Positions 1 through 7,908 of a stretch of 64,000 bases of DNA are shown here, one piece after another. The stretch is from the NCBI GenBank assembly GCA_030425705.1, contig JAUHZU010000009.1, forward strand, positions 62,001 to 126,000. The letters are read 5' to 3'. Position 1 is the stretch's first letter. Every line of letters begins with the position of its first letter. The stretch comes from Phycisphaerae bacterium (lineage in GTDB: Bacteria; Planctomycetota; Phycisphaerae; Phycisphaerales; Phycisphaeraceae). Under the pieces are notes generated by a model. The model was not told where the DNA came from, searched no databases, and worked only from the letters and a program-made list of their open reading frames with translations. The position numbers were made by a program, and so were the translations under genes.

Positions 1-312
1 GGAGATGGACTGGCAGACCCAGACGGTGTACTTGCCGCGGGGCTGGAGGAAGAACTCTTCGTAGAACGTCGCGGTGTCCATCACGGCCGAGGCGGGGATG
101 CCCAGGAACTCGGCGGCCTCCTCCATCGCCTGGACGGGCAGCCAGTTGTGGTCGTGCTGGATCGCGTGGAGCAGCGGGATCGTCGCCGCCTGCCGGGTGG
201 GGTAGCGCGGGATGATCTCCCGCTCGAAGTGGTCCTTGGTCTCTTGGGAGAGGTAGGGCGTATCGGTGCGATCTGCGATCGGGGCGGACGAGTTTTTAGT
301 GATCCAGGCCAT
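1..312 (-). CDS. nuoE: NADH-quinone oxidoreductase subunit E (NuoE), C-terminus beyond window
   Basis: Peripheral-arm subunit of respiratory complex I, carrying a [2Fe-2S] cluster next to the NuoF NADH site. The visible 104 residues begin MAWITKNSSAPIADRT and continue through the helical NuoE segment (FEREIIPRYPTRQAATIPLL, then LPVQAMEEAAEFLGIPASA and TFYEEFFLQPRGKY). They end at VWVCQSIS, where the Cys is the expected first ligand of the cluster; the other ligands lie left of base 1. The ATG at 312-310 is the only reasonable start. It lies 33 bases after the stop of a small ORF that overlaps nuoD, so nuoD, the small ORF and nuoE look like one transcript. Family assignment is by motif recognition. 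The truncation is only the window edge. Confidence 0.9.
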   Translation of the reverse strand, partial: MAWITKNSSAPIADRTDTPYLSQETKDHFEREIIPRYPTRQAATIPLLHAIQHDHNWLPVQAMEEAAEFLGIPASAVMDTATFYEEFFLQPRGKYTVWVCQSIS

Positions 313-345
313 TATCTGACTACTTAGTTAAGGAACTCGTGAACA

Positions 346-537
346 CTAGTCCTTCTTTGGTCGGTCAATCGATGCGCCCAACAATGCGACGCCAAGCAAA
401 ATCAGTATCCATCCACCGAAAGGTTGTTCCCAGATCATGTCGCCAGCGTTACCGGGTCCAGAGTGACCGGCGTACATGCCGGTGCCCCAAGCAAGCAATC
501 CCATGCCAAACGCAAATCCCCATTTCCCACCGATCAT
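346..537 (-). CDS. Small two-helix membrane protein translationally coupled to nuoD
   Basis: A 63-residue hydrophobic protein of unknown function. Two membrane segments are visible, about residues 3-23 (GFAFGMGLLAWGTGMYAG) and 41-56 (GGWILILLGVALLGAS), with a basic tail DRPKKD. Its ATG overlaps the nuoD TGA (ATGA on the minus strand), which suggests translational coupling, and the reading frame fills most of the nuoD-nuoE gap. I do not recognise a family. Being inserted between two complex I genes suggests an accessory, assembly or merely co-transcribed membrane protein, but that is inference. It is unlikely to be random because it has a coherent two-helix profile and an exact coupled start. 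Confidence 0.6.
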   Translation of the reverse strand: MIGGKWGFAFGMGLLAWGTGMYAGHSGPGNAGDMIWEQPFGGWILILLGVALLGASIDRPKKD

Positions 538-1817
538 CGATCCAGCTCCGCCGCGATGATGTTGATCGAGCCGAGCACCGCGACGGTGTCCGCCAACAGG
601 TGGCCTTCGAGCATCTTCGAGAAGCAGGCGTAGTTGATGAAGCTCGGCGGGCGGGTGCGGGCACGCCAGGGCCTCGGCCCGCCATCGGCGACGATGGTGT
701 AGCCCAGTTCGCCGTTGGCGGTCTCGACGCAGCCGTAGACCTCGTTGACGGGCGCTTCCCAGCCCCGGTTGGTCATGACCAGCTCGAAGTGCTGGATCAG
801 CCCCTCGATCGAGCCGTACACCTCGGCCTTGCTGGGCTTGACGGCCTTGCCGTCCGCGACGGTGTTCATCGGGCCGCCGGGGATGTTCTCGATGAGCTGC
901 TCGATGATGTGGACCGACTGCTTGATCTCCTCGACGCGGACGAGGAACCGGCCGAGCACGTCGCCGGTCGTCGCAAGAGGGACCTTGAAGTCCACGGGCG
1001 AGGCGCCCTGGCCGTCCCAGTTGTCTTGGTAGCAGAGATAGGGCTCGTCCTTGCGGATATCACGCTTGACGTTGGAAGCGCGGGCGAGCGGGCCGGTGAG
1101 CGACCAGTTGATGGCCTCTTCCTGGGTGACGACGCCGATGCCCTCCGTGCGGTCGCGGAAGATGCGGTTCTTGTTGAGGAGGCCTTCGAGGTCGTCGATC
1201 GCGGGCGGGAGCTGCTCGCGGATGAAGGTAGTGACCATCTTGACGAACATGGCCTCGTCGGGCAGCTCCTGCATGGTCCCGCCGACGCGGGTGTAGTCAG
1301 GGTGGAACCGCTGGCCGGAAACGTAATCGATGATGTCGTAGATGCGTTCGCGTTCGTTGAAGCCGTAGAGGAAGCCGGTAAAGGCCCCGAGGTCGAGCGC
1401 CGCCGCGCCGACGCACATGAGGTGGTTCTGGATCCGGCCCAGCTCGGCGAGGATCGTGCGCACAGCCTTACACCGCGGGGTGATGTCGATGTCGAAGAGT
1501 TTTTCGACGGCGTGGTGCCAGGCGATGTCGTTGGCGATGGGCGAGACGTAGTCCATCCGCGAGACGATGGTGACGTACTGGTTGTAGTCGAGGGCCTCGC
1601 CGAGCTTCTCGAACCCGGAGTGGAGGTAGCCGATGTGGGGGGTGGCCCGGGCGACGCGCTCGCCGTCGAGCTCCATGACGATGCGGAGGGTGGTGTGGGT
1701 CGCCGGGTGCTGGGGCCCGAAGTTGAGGGTCCAGCGGTCGCCGGCGAGGTCCTCGCGCCCTTCGAGGTAGGGGGTGGTTTCGACGTCGAGGTCGATGGGC
1801 TTGAGGTCGTAAGGCAT
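534..1817 (-). CDS. nuoD: NADH-quinone oxidoreductase subunit D (NuoD, 49 kDa)
   Basis: Complex I subunit that forms much of the quinone-binding cavity with NuoB. The protein has 427 residues, a normal length. The family signature is clear: LNFGPQHPATHTTLRIVMEL near residue 31, then PHIGYLHSGFEKLGE, YNQYVTIVSRMDYVSP, and the C-terminal RARTRPPSFINYACF segment. The His of PHIGYLHSGFEK and the Asp/Tyr region around MDYVSP are the quinone-site elements. It is not fused to NuoC, which is not in the window. The stop overlaps the start of a small membrane ORF, and nuoE follows, so this is the upstream gene of a minus-strand complex I operon fragment. queG starts divergently about 130 bases away. 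Confidence 0.97.
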   Translation of the reverse strand: MPYDLKPIDLDVETTPYLEGREDLAGDRWTLNFGPQHPATHTTLRIVMELDGERVARATPHIGYLHSGFEKLGEALDYNQYVTIVSRMDYVSPIANDIAWHHAVEKLFDIDITPRCKAVRTILAELGRIQNHLMCVGAAALDLGAFTGFLYGFNERERIYDIIDYVSGQRFHPDYTRVGGTMQELPDEAMFVKMVTTFIREQLPPAIDDLEGLLNKNRIFRDRTEGIGVVTQEEAINWSLTGPLARASNVKRDIRKDEPYLCYQDNWDGQGASPVDFKVPLATTGDVLGRFLVRVEEIKQSVHIIEQLIENIPGGPMNTVADGKAVKPSKAEVYGSIEGLIQHFELVMTNRGWEAPVNEVYGCVETANGELGYTIVADGGPRPWRARTRPPSFINYACFSKMLEGHLLADTVAVLGSINIIAAELDR

Positions 1818-1947
1818 GGCGGGCTCGGGGCGCGTCCGTGGGGAATCCGAGGGGCGGCCGGGTAGGCAACCGTTGGTCGGATTGTAGTTTACGGGGTTGG
1901 GGCGTCCAGTGCGGGGGGCATGGGCTCAAGGGGGCTACACTCTGCAG

Positions 1948-3162
1948 ATGGGTGATTCGGACCGCGATCCCGACCCGAACGATCCGAAGGAAGTCTTCGC
2001 GGCGGTGCAGACGCTGGCGGACGGGCTGGGCTTTGCGCTGAGCGGTGTCGCCCCGGCGGAGCGGTCGGCGTATGCGGGCCACTTCGAGCGGTGGCTGGCG
2101 GACGGCAAGCACGGAGAGATGGGCTACCTCGCCGACCACGCGGCGGTGCGGGTGGACCCGGGGCAACTGGTGCCGGGGGCGAAAGCGGTGGTCGTGGTCG
2201 CGGATGCGTATCCGGGGGGTGAGGGGCCGAGGGGTCAAGGGGCCGAGGGGCCAAGTGAGGGGAAACGAAACACTCCAGGCGCGCAGCACTCGGCCCCTTG
2301 GCCCCCTGACCCCTCGGCCCCTTCGGGCCGGATCGCCAAGTACGCGCACGGCGGCGACTACCACAAGACCATCAAGCAGCGCCTGCACGCCATGGCCGAC
2401 GCCTTACGCGAGGCCTACCCCGGCCATGACTTCCGCGCGACGGTGGACACCGCGCCGATCTTCGAGCGCGAGCTGGCGACCCAGGCCGGGCTCGGCTGGA
2501 CGGGCAAGCACACGCTGATGATCCACCCGCGTCACGGCTCGTACTTCCTGCTGGGCACGCTGGTCACGACACTGCCGATCACGACCAGCGAGACGCTGGG
2601 CTACCCCGCCCCGCTGTCGCCGCCGACCGACCACTGCGCGGCGTGCACGCGGTGCATCGAGGCATGCCCGACTGACGCGATCGCGGCCGAGGGCTACTCG
2701 GTCGATGCCCGGCGGTGCGTCAGCTACCTGACGATCGAACACCGCAGCGCGATCGACCCGTCGCTGTTCGCCGGGATGGGCGACTGGCTCGCGGGGTGTG
2801 ATGTGTGCCAGGACGTGTGCCCGCACAACCGCCGACGGCTGGCGGGCAACGACCCGCCCGGTCCCGACGGCCGGCCGCTGCCGATCCACCCGCGTTACAT
2901 GGCGGGCAGCCGTCCGACGCTGCGGCTGATCGACATCCTCCGCTGGACCGAGGAGGATCGCCGACGCGTCCTGCAGGGGTCGGCGCTCAAGCGGATCAAG
3001 CTCGCCATGTGGCATCGCAACGCGCTGATCGCGGCGGGCAACGCCCTGCGGTCGTGCGACGACGCGGCGCTGCGCAGACGCATCGCGGCGATGGTGGATG
3101 ACACAGCACTGGCCGAGATGGTGCGAGAGACCGCACGCGAGGTGTTAAAGCAGCTCGGCTAG
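1948..3162 (+). CDS. queG: Epoxyqueuosine reductase QueG
   Basis: Cobalamin-dependent enzyme that reduces epoxyqueuosine to queuosine in tRNA, the last step of Q synthesis. The protein has 404 residues from the ATG at 1948; an in-frame upstream start at 1897 adds a non-conserved leader. Visible motifs are RIAKYAHGGDYHKTIKQRLH, the substrate/corrin region DTAPIFERELATQAGLGWTGKH, and two [4Fe-4S] Cys clusters, CAACTRCIEACPTDAI and CDVCQDVCPHNRR. The C-terminal part (GSALKRIKLAMWHRNALIAAGN) resembles the HEAT-like tail. Residues 92-126 (EGPRGQGAEGP... to ...PSAPSG) are encoded by a palindromic insertion at 2221-2323 in a loop just before the conserved RIAKYA block; this stretch is Pro/Gly-rich and not expected in the family. 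Confidence 0.95.
   Translation: MGDSDRDPDPNDPKEVFAAVQTLADGLGFALSGVAPAERSAYAGHFERWLADGKHGEMGYLADHAAVRVDPGQLVPGAKAVVVVADAYPGGEGPRGQGAEGPSEGKRNTPGAQHSAPWPPDPSAPSGRIAKYAHGGDYHKTIKQRLHAMADALREAYPGHDFRATVDTAPIFERELATQAGLGWTGKHTLMIHPRHGSYFLLGTLVTTLPITTSETLGYPAPLSPPTDHCAACTRCIEACPTDAIAAEGYSVDARRCVSYLTIEHRSAIDPSLFAGMGDWLAGCDVCQDVCPHNRRRLAGNDPPGPDGRPLPIHPRYMAGSRPTLRLIDILRWTEEDRRRVLQGSALKRIKLAMWHRNALIAAGNALRSCDDAALRRRIAAMVDDTALAEMVRETAREVLKQLG
2221..2323. repeat. 103-bp palindromic element inserted in frame in queG
   Basis: Two 37-base arms (2221-2257 and 2287-2323) are inverted copies matching at 33 of 37 positions; all four differences are transitions. They flank a 29-base loop. Each arm is built from the words GAGGGGCC and AAGGGGCC. 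The element starts exactly on a codon boundary of queG and adds about 34 residues without a stop. It resembles, in behaviour, palindromic elements known to insert in frame in protein genes (such as Rickettsia palindromic elements), but I cannot assign it to a named family. Confidence 0.85.
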
Positions 3163-3226
3163 CCGCCGCGTCACACGCGGTGGTTTTTCACACAGGCAGC
3201 GCCCCGCCGCGTGTGACGCGGCGGCT
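3161..3226. terminator. Perfect 20-bp inverted repeat, probable bidirectional terminator
   Basis: The 20-base arm at 3161-3180 (AGCCGCCGCGTCACACGCGG) is repeated as an exact reverse complement at 3207-3226, with a 26-base loop that contains TTTTT. It begins one or two bases inside the queG stop codon and is followed by AAAA. It sits between two convergent genes, so a shared terminator is the simplest reading. The length and perfection of the arms also fit a dispersed repeat unit. Confidence 0.65.
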
Positions 3227-3259
3227 AAAAGCATGTGCGTTGCGGCCTTGACCCCACCC

Positions 3260-4504
3260 CTACTGTGCGAGCTGACGGCGCAGCAGGTCCCGCTCGCGAT
3301 CGCTCAGCCCTTCGCGATTCAGGTCCAGTGTCACCGCCGGTAGCCAGAACCCGCCGACGGCGTGGTAGCCGAGCTGCTGATACATCCGCTCTTCGAGGTC
3401 GGCCATATGCCCCGCCCCGTAGAACACCGCGATCGATCGTGCCTCGGTCCCCTCCGCCTGCAGCGCGAGCAGGTCGTCGACCACCGCCTGGTTCCGCAGG
3501 TCGATAATGACGGTCTCAAACCCCTCGCCTAGCGCCGTGCCCGCCTGGGCCATGGGGTTGTCGTCGCCCAAGGTCCGCACGAGCATGACCTTGACCATCG
3601 TGCGCATCATCGGCGAAGCGCTGAGGAACTGCTCCATGCCCTGCAGCGCCATCGCGATCATCGGGTCTTCGCCGTTCAGCAGCCCCTCGAGCATCGCGCG
3701 GGTCTGCGGGTCGCTCTCGTCGAGGGCCGCGGCGACCTCGTCCCACGACATGTCGCTGTTGACCCAGGACGGCTGGTCGGTGAGCATCCGCTCGCCCTGC
3801 GACGCGAAGCCGAGCGCTGCCGCGATGGTGTCGTACACCGCCGGCGTGTGCTCCGCCTCCGGATCGATCTCGACGGTCTGATCCGCGTCAACGCCTTCGC
3901 CGCCGGTCTGCCCGTCGGCACCGAAGCTGGTGATGCTTACGATGCCGCGGCCGTCCTCGCTGACCACCGACAGCCCGCTGCCCCACGCGTCTTCGGATGC
4001 CACCGCCAGCTTGCGCTGCAGCACCGCATCGAACACGTCTTCCTCGGCCGACAGGAGCGCGTCCAGCCCGGCCGGAGGCGAGCCCGTGTGATCGGTGTAC
4101 CGACCGACCATCGCCACCAGGAACTGCAGCCGGCGGTCGGTCCGGCGGGCTTTGTCCGCATCGCTGCCGGGCTCGATGCCGGCCTCGCCCGGCCCACCAA
4201 CACCCTCGAACAGCACCAGGTCCTGCGCGTCCAGGAAGCCCTGCAACGCCTCGTAGTACAAAGCATCCCCGATGTGCACCGCACCAACGAGCGCGATGGT
4301 CGGCCCCTCGCCGTCGATCGGCACAAAGAACCGTGTCGCGATGTCCAGGCGGTACCGGTCCTCGTCGGCCGAGACCATCCGTGTCCACGGGCCGGTCGGC
4401 TCGAAGCCGTCGGCGTCCTGTGCGTGACCCGGGGTCGTGAGAAGCGTCGCGGCGGTGAGAGCCGTGCAGAACACGGCGGGTCGCGTCAGGCGCAGGGTCG
4501 GCAT
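3260..4504 (-). CDS. Secreted TraB/PrgY/TIKI-superfamily protein
   Basis: A 414-residue protein with an N-terminal signal peptide (hydrophobic core about residues 11-27, cleavage likely after GHAQ). After the signal, TIALVGAVHIGDALYYEAL and, near the C-terminus, SIAVFYGAGHMADLEERMYQ supply the two G-x-x-H motifs typical of the TraB/GumN/TIKI superfamily; VLFEGVGG supplies the conserved Glu. These proteins have an erythromycin-esterase-like fold and include metalloproteases and pheromone-shutdown proteins. The specific substrate cannot be read here. The start has a clear ribosome site (GAGAGGAA) six bases upstream. It is convergent with queG and appears monocistronic. Confidence 0.75.
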   Translation of the reverse strand: MPTLRLTRPAVFCTALTAATLLTTPGHAQDADGFEPTGPWTRMVSADEDRYRLDIATRFFVPIDGEGPTIALVGAVHIGDALYYEALQGFLDAQDLVLFEGVGGPGEAGIEPGSDADKARRTDRRLQFLVAMVGRYTDHTGSPPAGLDALLSAEEDVFDAVLQRKLAVASEDAWGSGLSVVSEDGRGIVSITSFGADGQTGGEGVDADQTVEIDPEAEHTPAVYDTIAAALGFASQGERMLTDQPSWVNSDMSWDEVAAALDESDPQTRAMLEGLLNGEDPMIAMALQGMEQFLSASPMMRTMVKVMLVRTLGDDNPMAQAGTALGEGFETVIIDLRNQAVVDDLLALQAEGTEARSIAVFYGAGHMADLEERMYQQLGYHAVGGFWLPAVTLDLNREGLSDRERDLLRRQLAQ

Positions 4505-4609
4505 GGGGTATTCCTCTCGGGTGGATTGGCTATAGGGTACTACGCCTTAGGACCGCTCGGGGTTGCCGGTTTCCATAACCAATAGCGCGAAGCCGTCTAC
4601 AATCCGGCG

Positions 4610-5914
4610 ATGCCGAAGCGTGTCGCCGTGCTGAACGTGGTCGGGCTTTCTCCATCGCTGCTGCCGCATGCCCCGCGGATCAGCGCGTTGGGTGCCCACG
4701 CATCGCTCACCCCGGTGCTCCCGGCCGTGACCTGCTCGGTACAGTCGTCCATGCTCACGGGGCTGCCCGTCTCGGGGCACGGCATCGTCGGCAACGGCTG
4801 GTTCAACCACGAGCAGCAGGAAATCCAGTTCTGGAAGCAGTCCAACAAGCTGGTGCAGGGCGAGAAGGTCTGGGAAACGGCCCGACAACGTGACCCCTCG
4901 GCAACCTGCCTGAACATGTTCTGGTGGTACAACATGTATTCCTCGGCCGACTGGTCGGTCACCCCCCGACCGCAGTACAAGGCCGACGGGCGGAAGGTGC
5001 CCGACTGTTACTCAAGCCCGCCTGGACTACGCGACGAGTTGCAAGCAAAACTCGGCACGTTTCCGCTGTTCAGGTTCTGGGGCCCGCTGGCGGATATCGA
5101 GAGCACCCGCTGGATCGCCGAAGCGACGAAGCTCGCGCACGGCAAGTACGACCCGACGCTGACGCTCGTGTACCTCCCGCACCTGGATTATGGGTTGCAG
5201 AAGCTCGGGCCGGCGCACCCGGACATCCCGCATCATGTGGCCGAGGTCGATGCGGTGGTCGGCGACCTGATCGACCACTTCGATCAGCGCGATACGCATG
5301 TGATCGTCGTCAGCGAGTACGGGATCGAGGGCTGCGTACCGGGCGACGGGGCGATCGCAATCAACCGGCACCTCCGGGAGGCGGGCCTGCTCGCGGTCCG
5401 GCGCGAAGGGCCACACGATCTGCTGGACGCCGGGGCGTCGCGGGCCTTTGCGGTTGCGGACCATCAAGTCGCGCACGTCTATCACGGTGCCGATGTGGAT
5501 CTCCCGGACATCCCACACTGCACCACCACGGCGATCGATCACGAACGCGCCGGCCGGACCGTACTCTTCGCCGACCCCGGCTACTGGTTCACCTACGACT
5601 ACTGGCTGGACAACGCGCACCGACCCGACTTCGCCAACACCGTCGATATCCACCGCAAACCGGGCTACGACCCGCGCGAGCTGTTCTGCTCGGCATCGAA
5701 GCCCGTGATCGCGTGGAAGCTGCTGAAGAAGAAGCTGGGGTTTCGGCAGCTGATGGATGTCATCCCGCTGGACACGGCGCTGGTCCGCGGGACGCACGGC
5801 CGGGTGGACAACCCGCCGGAGCTGCAGCCGGTGATGCTCGGGGCCGGCCACGCCGGAGAGGCCCTGCCGTGCACCGCGGTGCGCGATGTGATCCTCGACG
5901 CGATGTTTGGCTAG
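4610..5914 (+). CDS. Alkaline-phosphatase-superfamily phosphodiesterase (nucleotide pyrophosphatase-like)
   Basis: A 434-residue cytoplasmic enzyme (no signal peptide) of the type I phosphodiesterase / nucleotide pyrophosphatase branch. The N-terminus MPKRVAVLNVVGLSPSLL is followed by LTPVLPAVTCSVQSSMLTG, where the Thr is the probable nucleophile, and GHGIVGNGWF. Metal-site candidates are LPHLDYGLQKLGPAHPD, and VSEYGIEGC in the place where SDHG-type motifs usually stand. FADPGYWFTYDYWLD and ALVRGTHGR lie in the C-terminal half. Substrate is not evident from the neighbours: it is next to a TraB-like gene upstream and convergent with a metallohydrolase six bases away. Superfamily placement is confident; activity is not. 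Confidence 0.8.
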   Translation: MPKRVAVLNVVGLSPSLLPHAPRISALGAHASLTPVLPAVTCSVQSSMLTGLPVSGHGIVGNGWFNHEQQEIQFWKQSNKLVQGEKVWETARQRDPSATCLNMFWWYNMYSSADWSVTPRPQYKADGRKVPDCYSSPPGLRDELQAKLGTFPLFRFWGPLADIESTRWIAEATKLAHGKYDPTLTLVYLPHLDYGLQKLGPAHPDIPHHVAEVDAVVGDLIDHFDQRDTHVIVVSEYGIEGCVPGDGAIAINRHLREAGLLAVRREGPHDLLDAGASRAFAVADHQVAHVYHGADVDLPDIPHCTTTAIDHERAGRTVLFADPGYWFTYDYWLDNAHRPDFANTVDIHRKPGYDPRELFCSASKPVIAWKLLKKKLGFRQLMDVIPLDTALVRGTHGRVDNPPELQPVMLGAGHAGEALPCTAVRDVILDAMFG

Positions 5915-5920
5915 CCCGGT

Positions 5921-6886
5921 CTACGCCGACACGAGGCAGAGCTGCCGGCGGAGCACCTGCCGCAGCGGGCGGACGCGCACCCAGCGGGTGCGTCGGCGCT
6001 GCTGGGTCTGGATCGTGCGCCGAGCGAGCGCCGGGTCGCGCTCGAAGACCCGGCGGACCTTGGTCGGGTGGTTACACTGCGACGAGCGGTGGAGCAGCAC
6101 GACGTGGCGCGGGTTGCCGTGCGGGCTGCGGTCGCGGATCGCGCAGACGGCCTCGAAGCTCTGCTCGTTGCTGAGGTGGCCCGAGTCGGAGAGGTTGCGG
6201 CGGTTGACCCAGACCGGGCGGGAGGAATTGATCGTCATGCGTTCGTCGTAGTTGCTCTCGATGCAGAGCACATCGACGCCGGCGAAGTGATCGATCAGCG
6301 TGGGCGGGGCGTGGCCGAGGTCGGTCGCGAGCCCGACGTCCCCGAAGCGGGTCGACAGCCGGTAGCCGATGGTCCCCTGCCGGTCGTGCTGGAGGCGGGT
6401 GGTCGTCGCGGTCACGCCAGGCATCGGCACGAACAGCCCGTCGCCAAACGGCTCGACCAGGCCGGCATCGAACAGCGCCTGGCTGCCGCGCATCTTCGCG
6501 AGGTCGGGGACGTGCCAGTGGTGGCAGAACAGCCGGATGCCGTAGTCGGCCATGGTCTTGCACATCGCGGGCTTGAAGTGGTCGTGGTCGAAGTGGGTCA
6601 CGCAGACCGCACGGAGGTCGCCAAACCCCATGCCTACCTCGGCGAGTTTGCGGGCGGTGCGTCGCATCCCGAAGCCGGCATCCAGCAGCAGCGCATCGTG
6701 TTGCCCGTCGGCCCCCGTCACCCGCAGGACGGTGCAGTTGCCGCCCGACCCGCTGCCCAGCACGCACAGCGATAACCCGGCCACCGATTGCAGCGTCTCC
6801 GGCCGGGTTCGGCCTGCCTGAGACGGCGGTGCCGATCCTGCCGACTCGGCAAAGAGGCGCTGTTGTCCGGCGGGTCGGCCCGGCAT
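5921..6886 (-). CDS. MBL-fold metallohydrolase, WalJ/YycJ-like
   Basis: A metallo-beta-lactamase-fold hydrolase of 321 residues. The start at 6886 has AAAGG about eight bases upstream; an in-frame ATG at 6994 adds a basic non-conserved leader. The fold begins LSLCVLGSGSGGNCTVLRV, as in YycJ/WalJ exonuclease-like proteins. The metal motif reads VTHFDHDHF, i.e. H-x-D-x-D-H-like rather than the common H-x-H-x-D-H. Later ligand regions are ATDLGHAPPTLIDHF, CIESNYDERM, SDSGHLSNEQSF and VVLLHRSSQCNHP. The last 40 residues are unusually Arg-rich. Function in DNA or cell-wall metabolism is a family-level guess only. Confidence 0.8.
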   Translation of the reverse strand: MPGRPAGQQRLFAESAGSAPPSQAGRTRPETLQSVAGLSLCVLGSGSGGNCTVLRVTGADGQHDALLLDAGFGMRRTARKLAEVGMGFGDLRAVCVTHFDHDHFKPAMCKTMADYGIRLFCHHWHVPDLAKMRGSQALFDAGLVEPFGDGLFVPMPGVTATTTRLQHDRQGTIGYRLSTRFGDVGLATDLGHAPPTLIDHFAGVDVLCIESNYDERMTINSSRPVWVNRRNLSDSGHLSNEQSFEAVCAIRDRSPHGNPRHVVLLHRSSQCNHPTKVRRVFERDPALARRTIQTQQRRRTRWVRVRPLRQVLRRQLCLVSA

Positions 6887-7153
6887 TCTTACCTTTCGTG
6901 GGGATTGGACCTCGCCCCGCCGCCGACTAAAATCGACGCTTCCTACCAGTGCGTGGCGGCTGCGTATCGTCGCCCACCGGCCGAGAGCCGTCAACGCTCA
7001 TGCTGACGTAACCGGCCACCCCCCACCGCGTCCTTTACCCCCTGATCACCGGCCGATAAACACGGCCACGGTTGACTGGCTGTGCCGGTCGGGCCGATCC
7101 GCCGATGACGGGGAGGACGCTTCCGCAGACTCTTGCGGGCCGTTGGAGAACGC

Positions 7154-7375
7154 ATGCGACCGATGACCAAGACCCCCGCCGCCCTGCTCGCCCTGACCGG
7201 TGCCGCCGTGCTGCTCACCGGCTGTGCGACCCAGGGCACCCCCCGCCAGAGCATCGAGCCCACGTGGACCTATCACGACACGGCCGACCCCATGGCCTAT
7301 AGCGACGTCTGGCAGCGGCCCGGCCGGGTCGGCGAGGTGCACCTCGTCAGCGCGGACGCCGACCTGCAGCGCTAG
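7154..7375 (+). CDS. Small putative lipoprotein
   Basis: A 73-residue protein starting at the ATG at 7154, preceded by GGAGAA at 7145-7150. The N-terminus is basic and hydrophobic and ends in LLTGC, a good lipobox (cleavage before Cys at about residue 24), so the mature protein would be about 50 residues anchored in a membrane. The mature part contains WTYHDTADPMAYSDVW and ends in SADADLQR. I know no family. The adjacent gene on the other strand also encodes a small lipoprotein, but there is no sequence similarity to suggest a shared function. Confidence 0.6.
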   Translation: MRPMTKTPAALLALTGAAVLLTGCATQGTPRQSIEPTWTYHDTADPMAYSDVWQRPGRVGEVHLVSADADLQR

Positions 7376-7396
7376 CGGCCTCTCCGCGTCCCAACC

Positions 7397-7849
7397 CTAC
7401 TCCGCATATGTCCAGCCGCAGAGCTGGACCCCGCCCTCGCGCTCGACGGCGAAAAGCTCGTACCGCTCGGGCTGGGCGTTCTGGTCCAGCGGCTCGAACA
7501 CGATCTTGATCCGGTGTGTCGGCTCGGTCGCAAGCTCGATCGCCTTGCCCTCGTACGCGCGCGTGTCGTCGATCGAGACCTCGTAGGCGACCGCCTCGGC
7601 CGAGCGGATCTCGCGGTACCCCCCGTCGGGGTAGACCGATGCCTTTGTGTACTCGCGCAGTTCCTCGTCGATCCCGTGCCAGTCGATCATCAGCAGGATC
7701 GCCTCGCGGTCGCGCGCTTCGTATGCCGCCTGGTAGCCGTCGAGAAAACCGGCGACGACCTGCGGGTCCGAGGCCTTCTTGGAGCCGCAGCCGAACGCGC
7801 AGACCAGCAGCGCGGCGAAGAGTCCCAGTTGGGCAAGCCGGATCGTCAT
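7397..7849 (-). CDS. Putative lipoprotein of unknown function
   Basis: A 150-residue protein with a lipoprotein signal peptide (TIRLAQLGLFAALLVCAFGC; lipobox CAFGC). The mature domain has DPQVVAGFLDGYQAAYEARD, then a beta-rich stretch, reminiscent of small SnoaL/NTF2-like nuclear-transport-factor folds in its predicted helix-then-sheet order; that is only an impression. The start has AGGGGAC upstream. It lies downstream of nuoG in the same orientation with a 59-base gap, so it may share the transcript, but nothing ties it to complex I. Confidence 0.6.
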   Translation of the reverse strand: MTIRLAQLGLFAALLVCAFGCGSKKASDPQVVAGFLDGYQAAYEARDREAILLMIDWHGIDEELREYTKASVYPDGGYREIRSAEAVAYEVSIDDTRAYEGKAIELATEPTHRIKIVFEPLDQNAQPERYELFAVEREGGVQLCGWTYAE

Positions 7850-7908
7850 GACGGGTCCCCTGTCGTCGACGGAACGGGCAGTAAATGAATCGGTGAGCCG
7901 ATGTACCG

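Noticed and set aside
339-1865. 508-residue plus-strand frame over nuoD
   Set aside because: It lies opposite nuoD, has a Val/Asp/Glu/Arg-biased composition without domains, and is a normal shadow of a high-GC gene.
1897-1947. Upstream start for queG adding 17 residues
   Set aside because: The added MGRPVRGAWAQGGYTLQ is not seen in QueG proteins and has no better ribosome site; the ATG at 1948 is kept.
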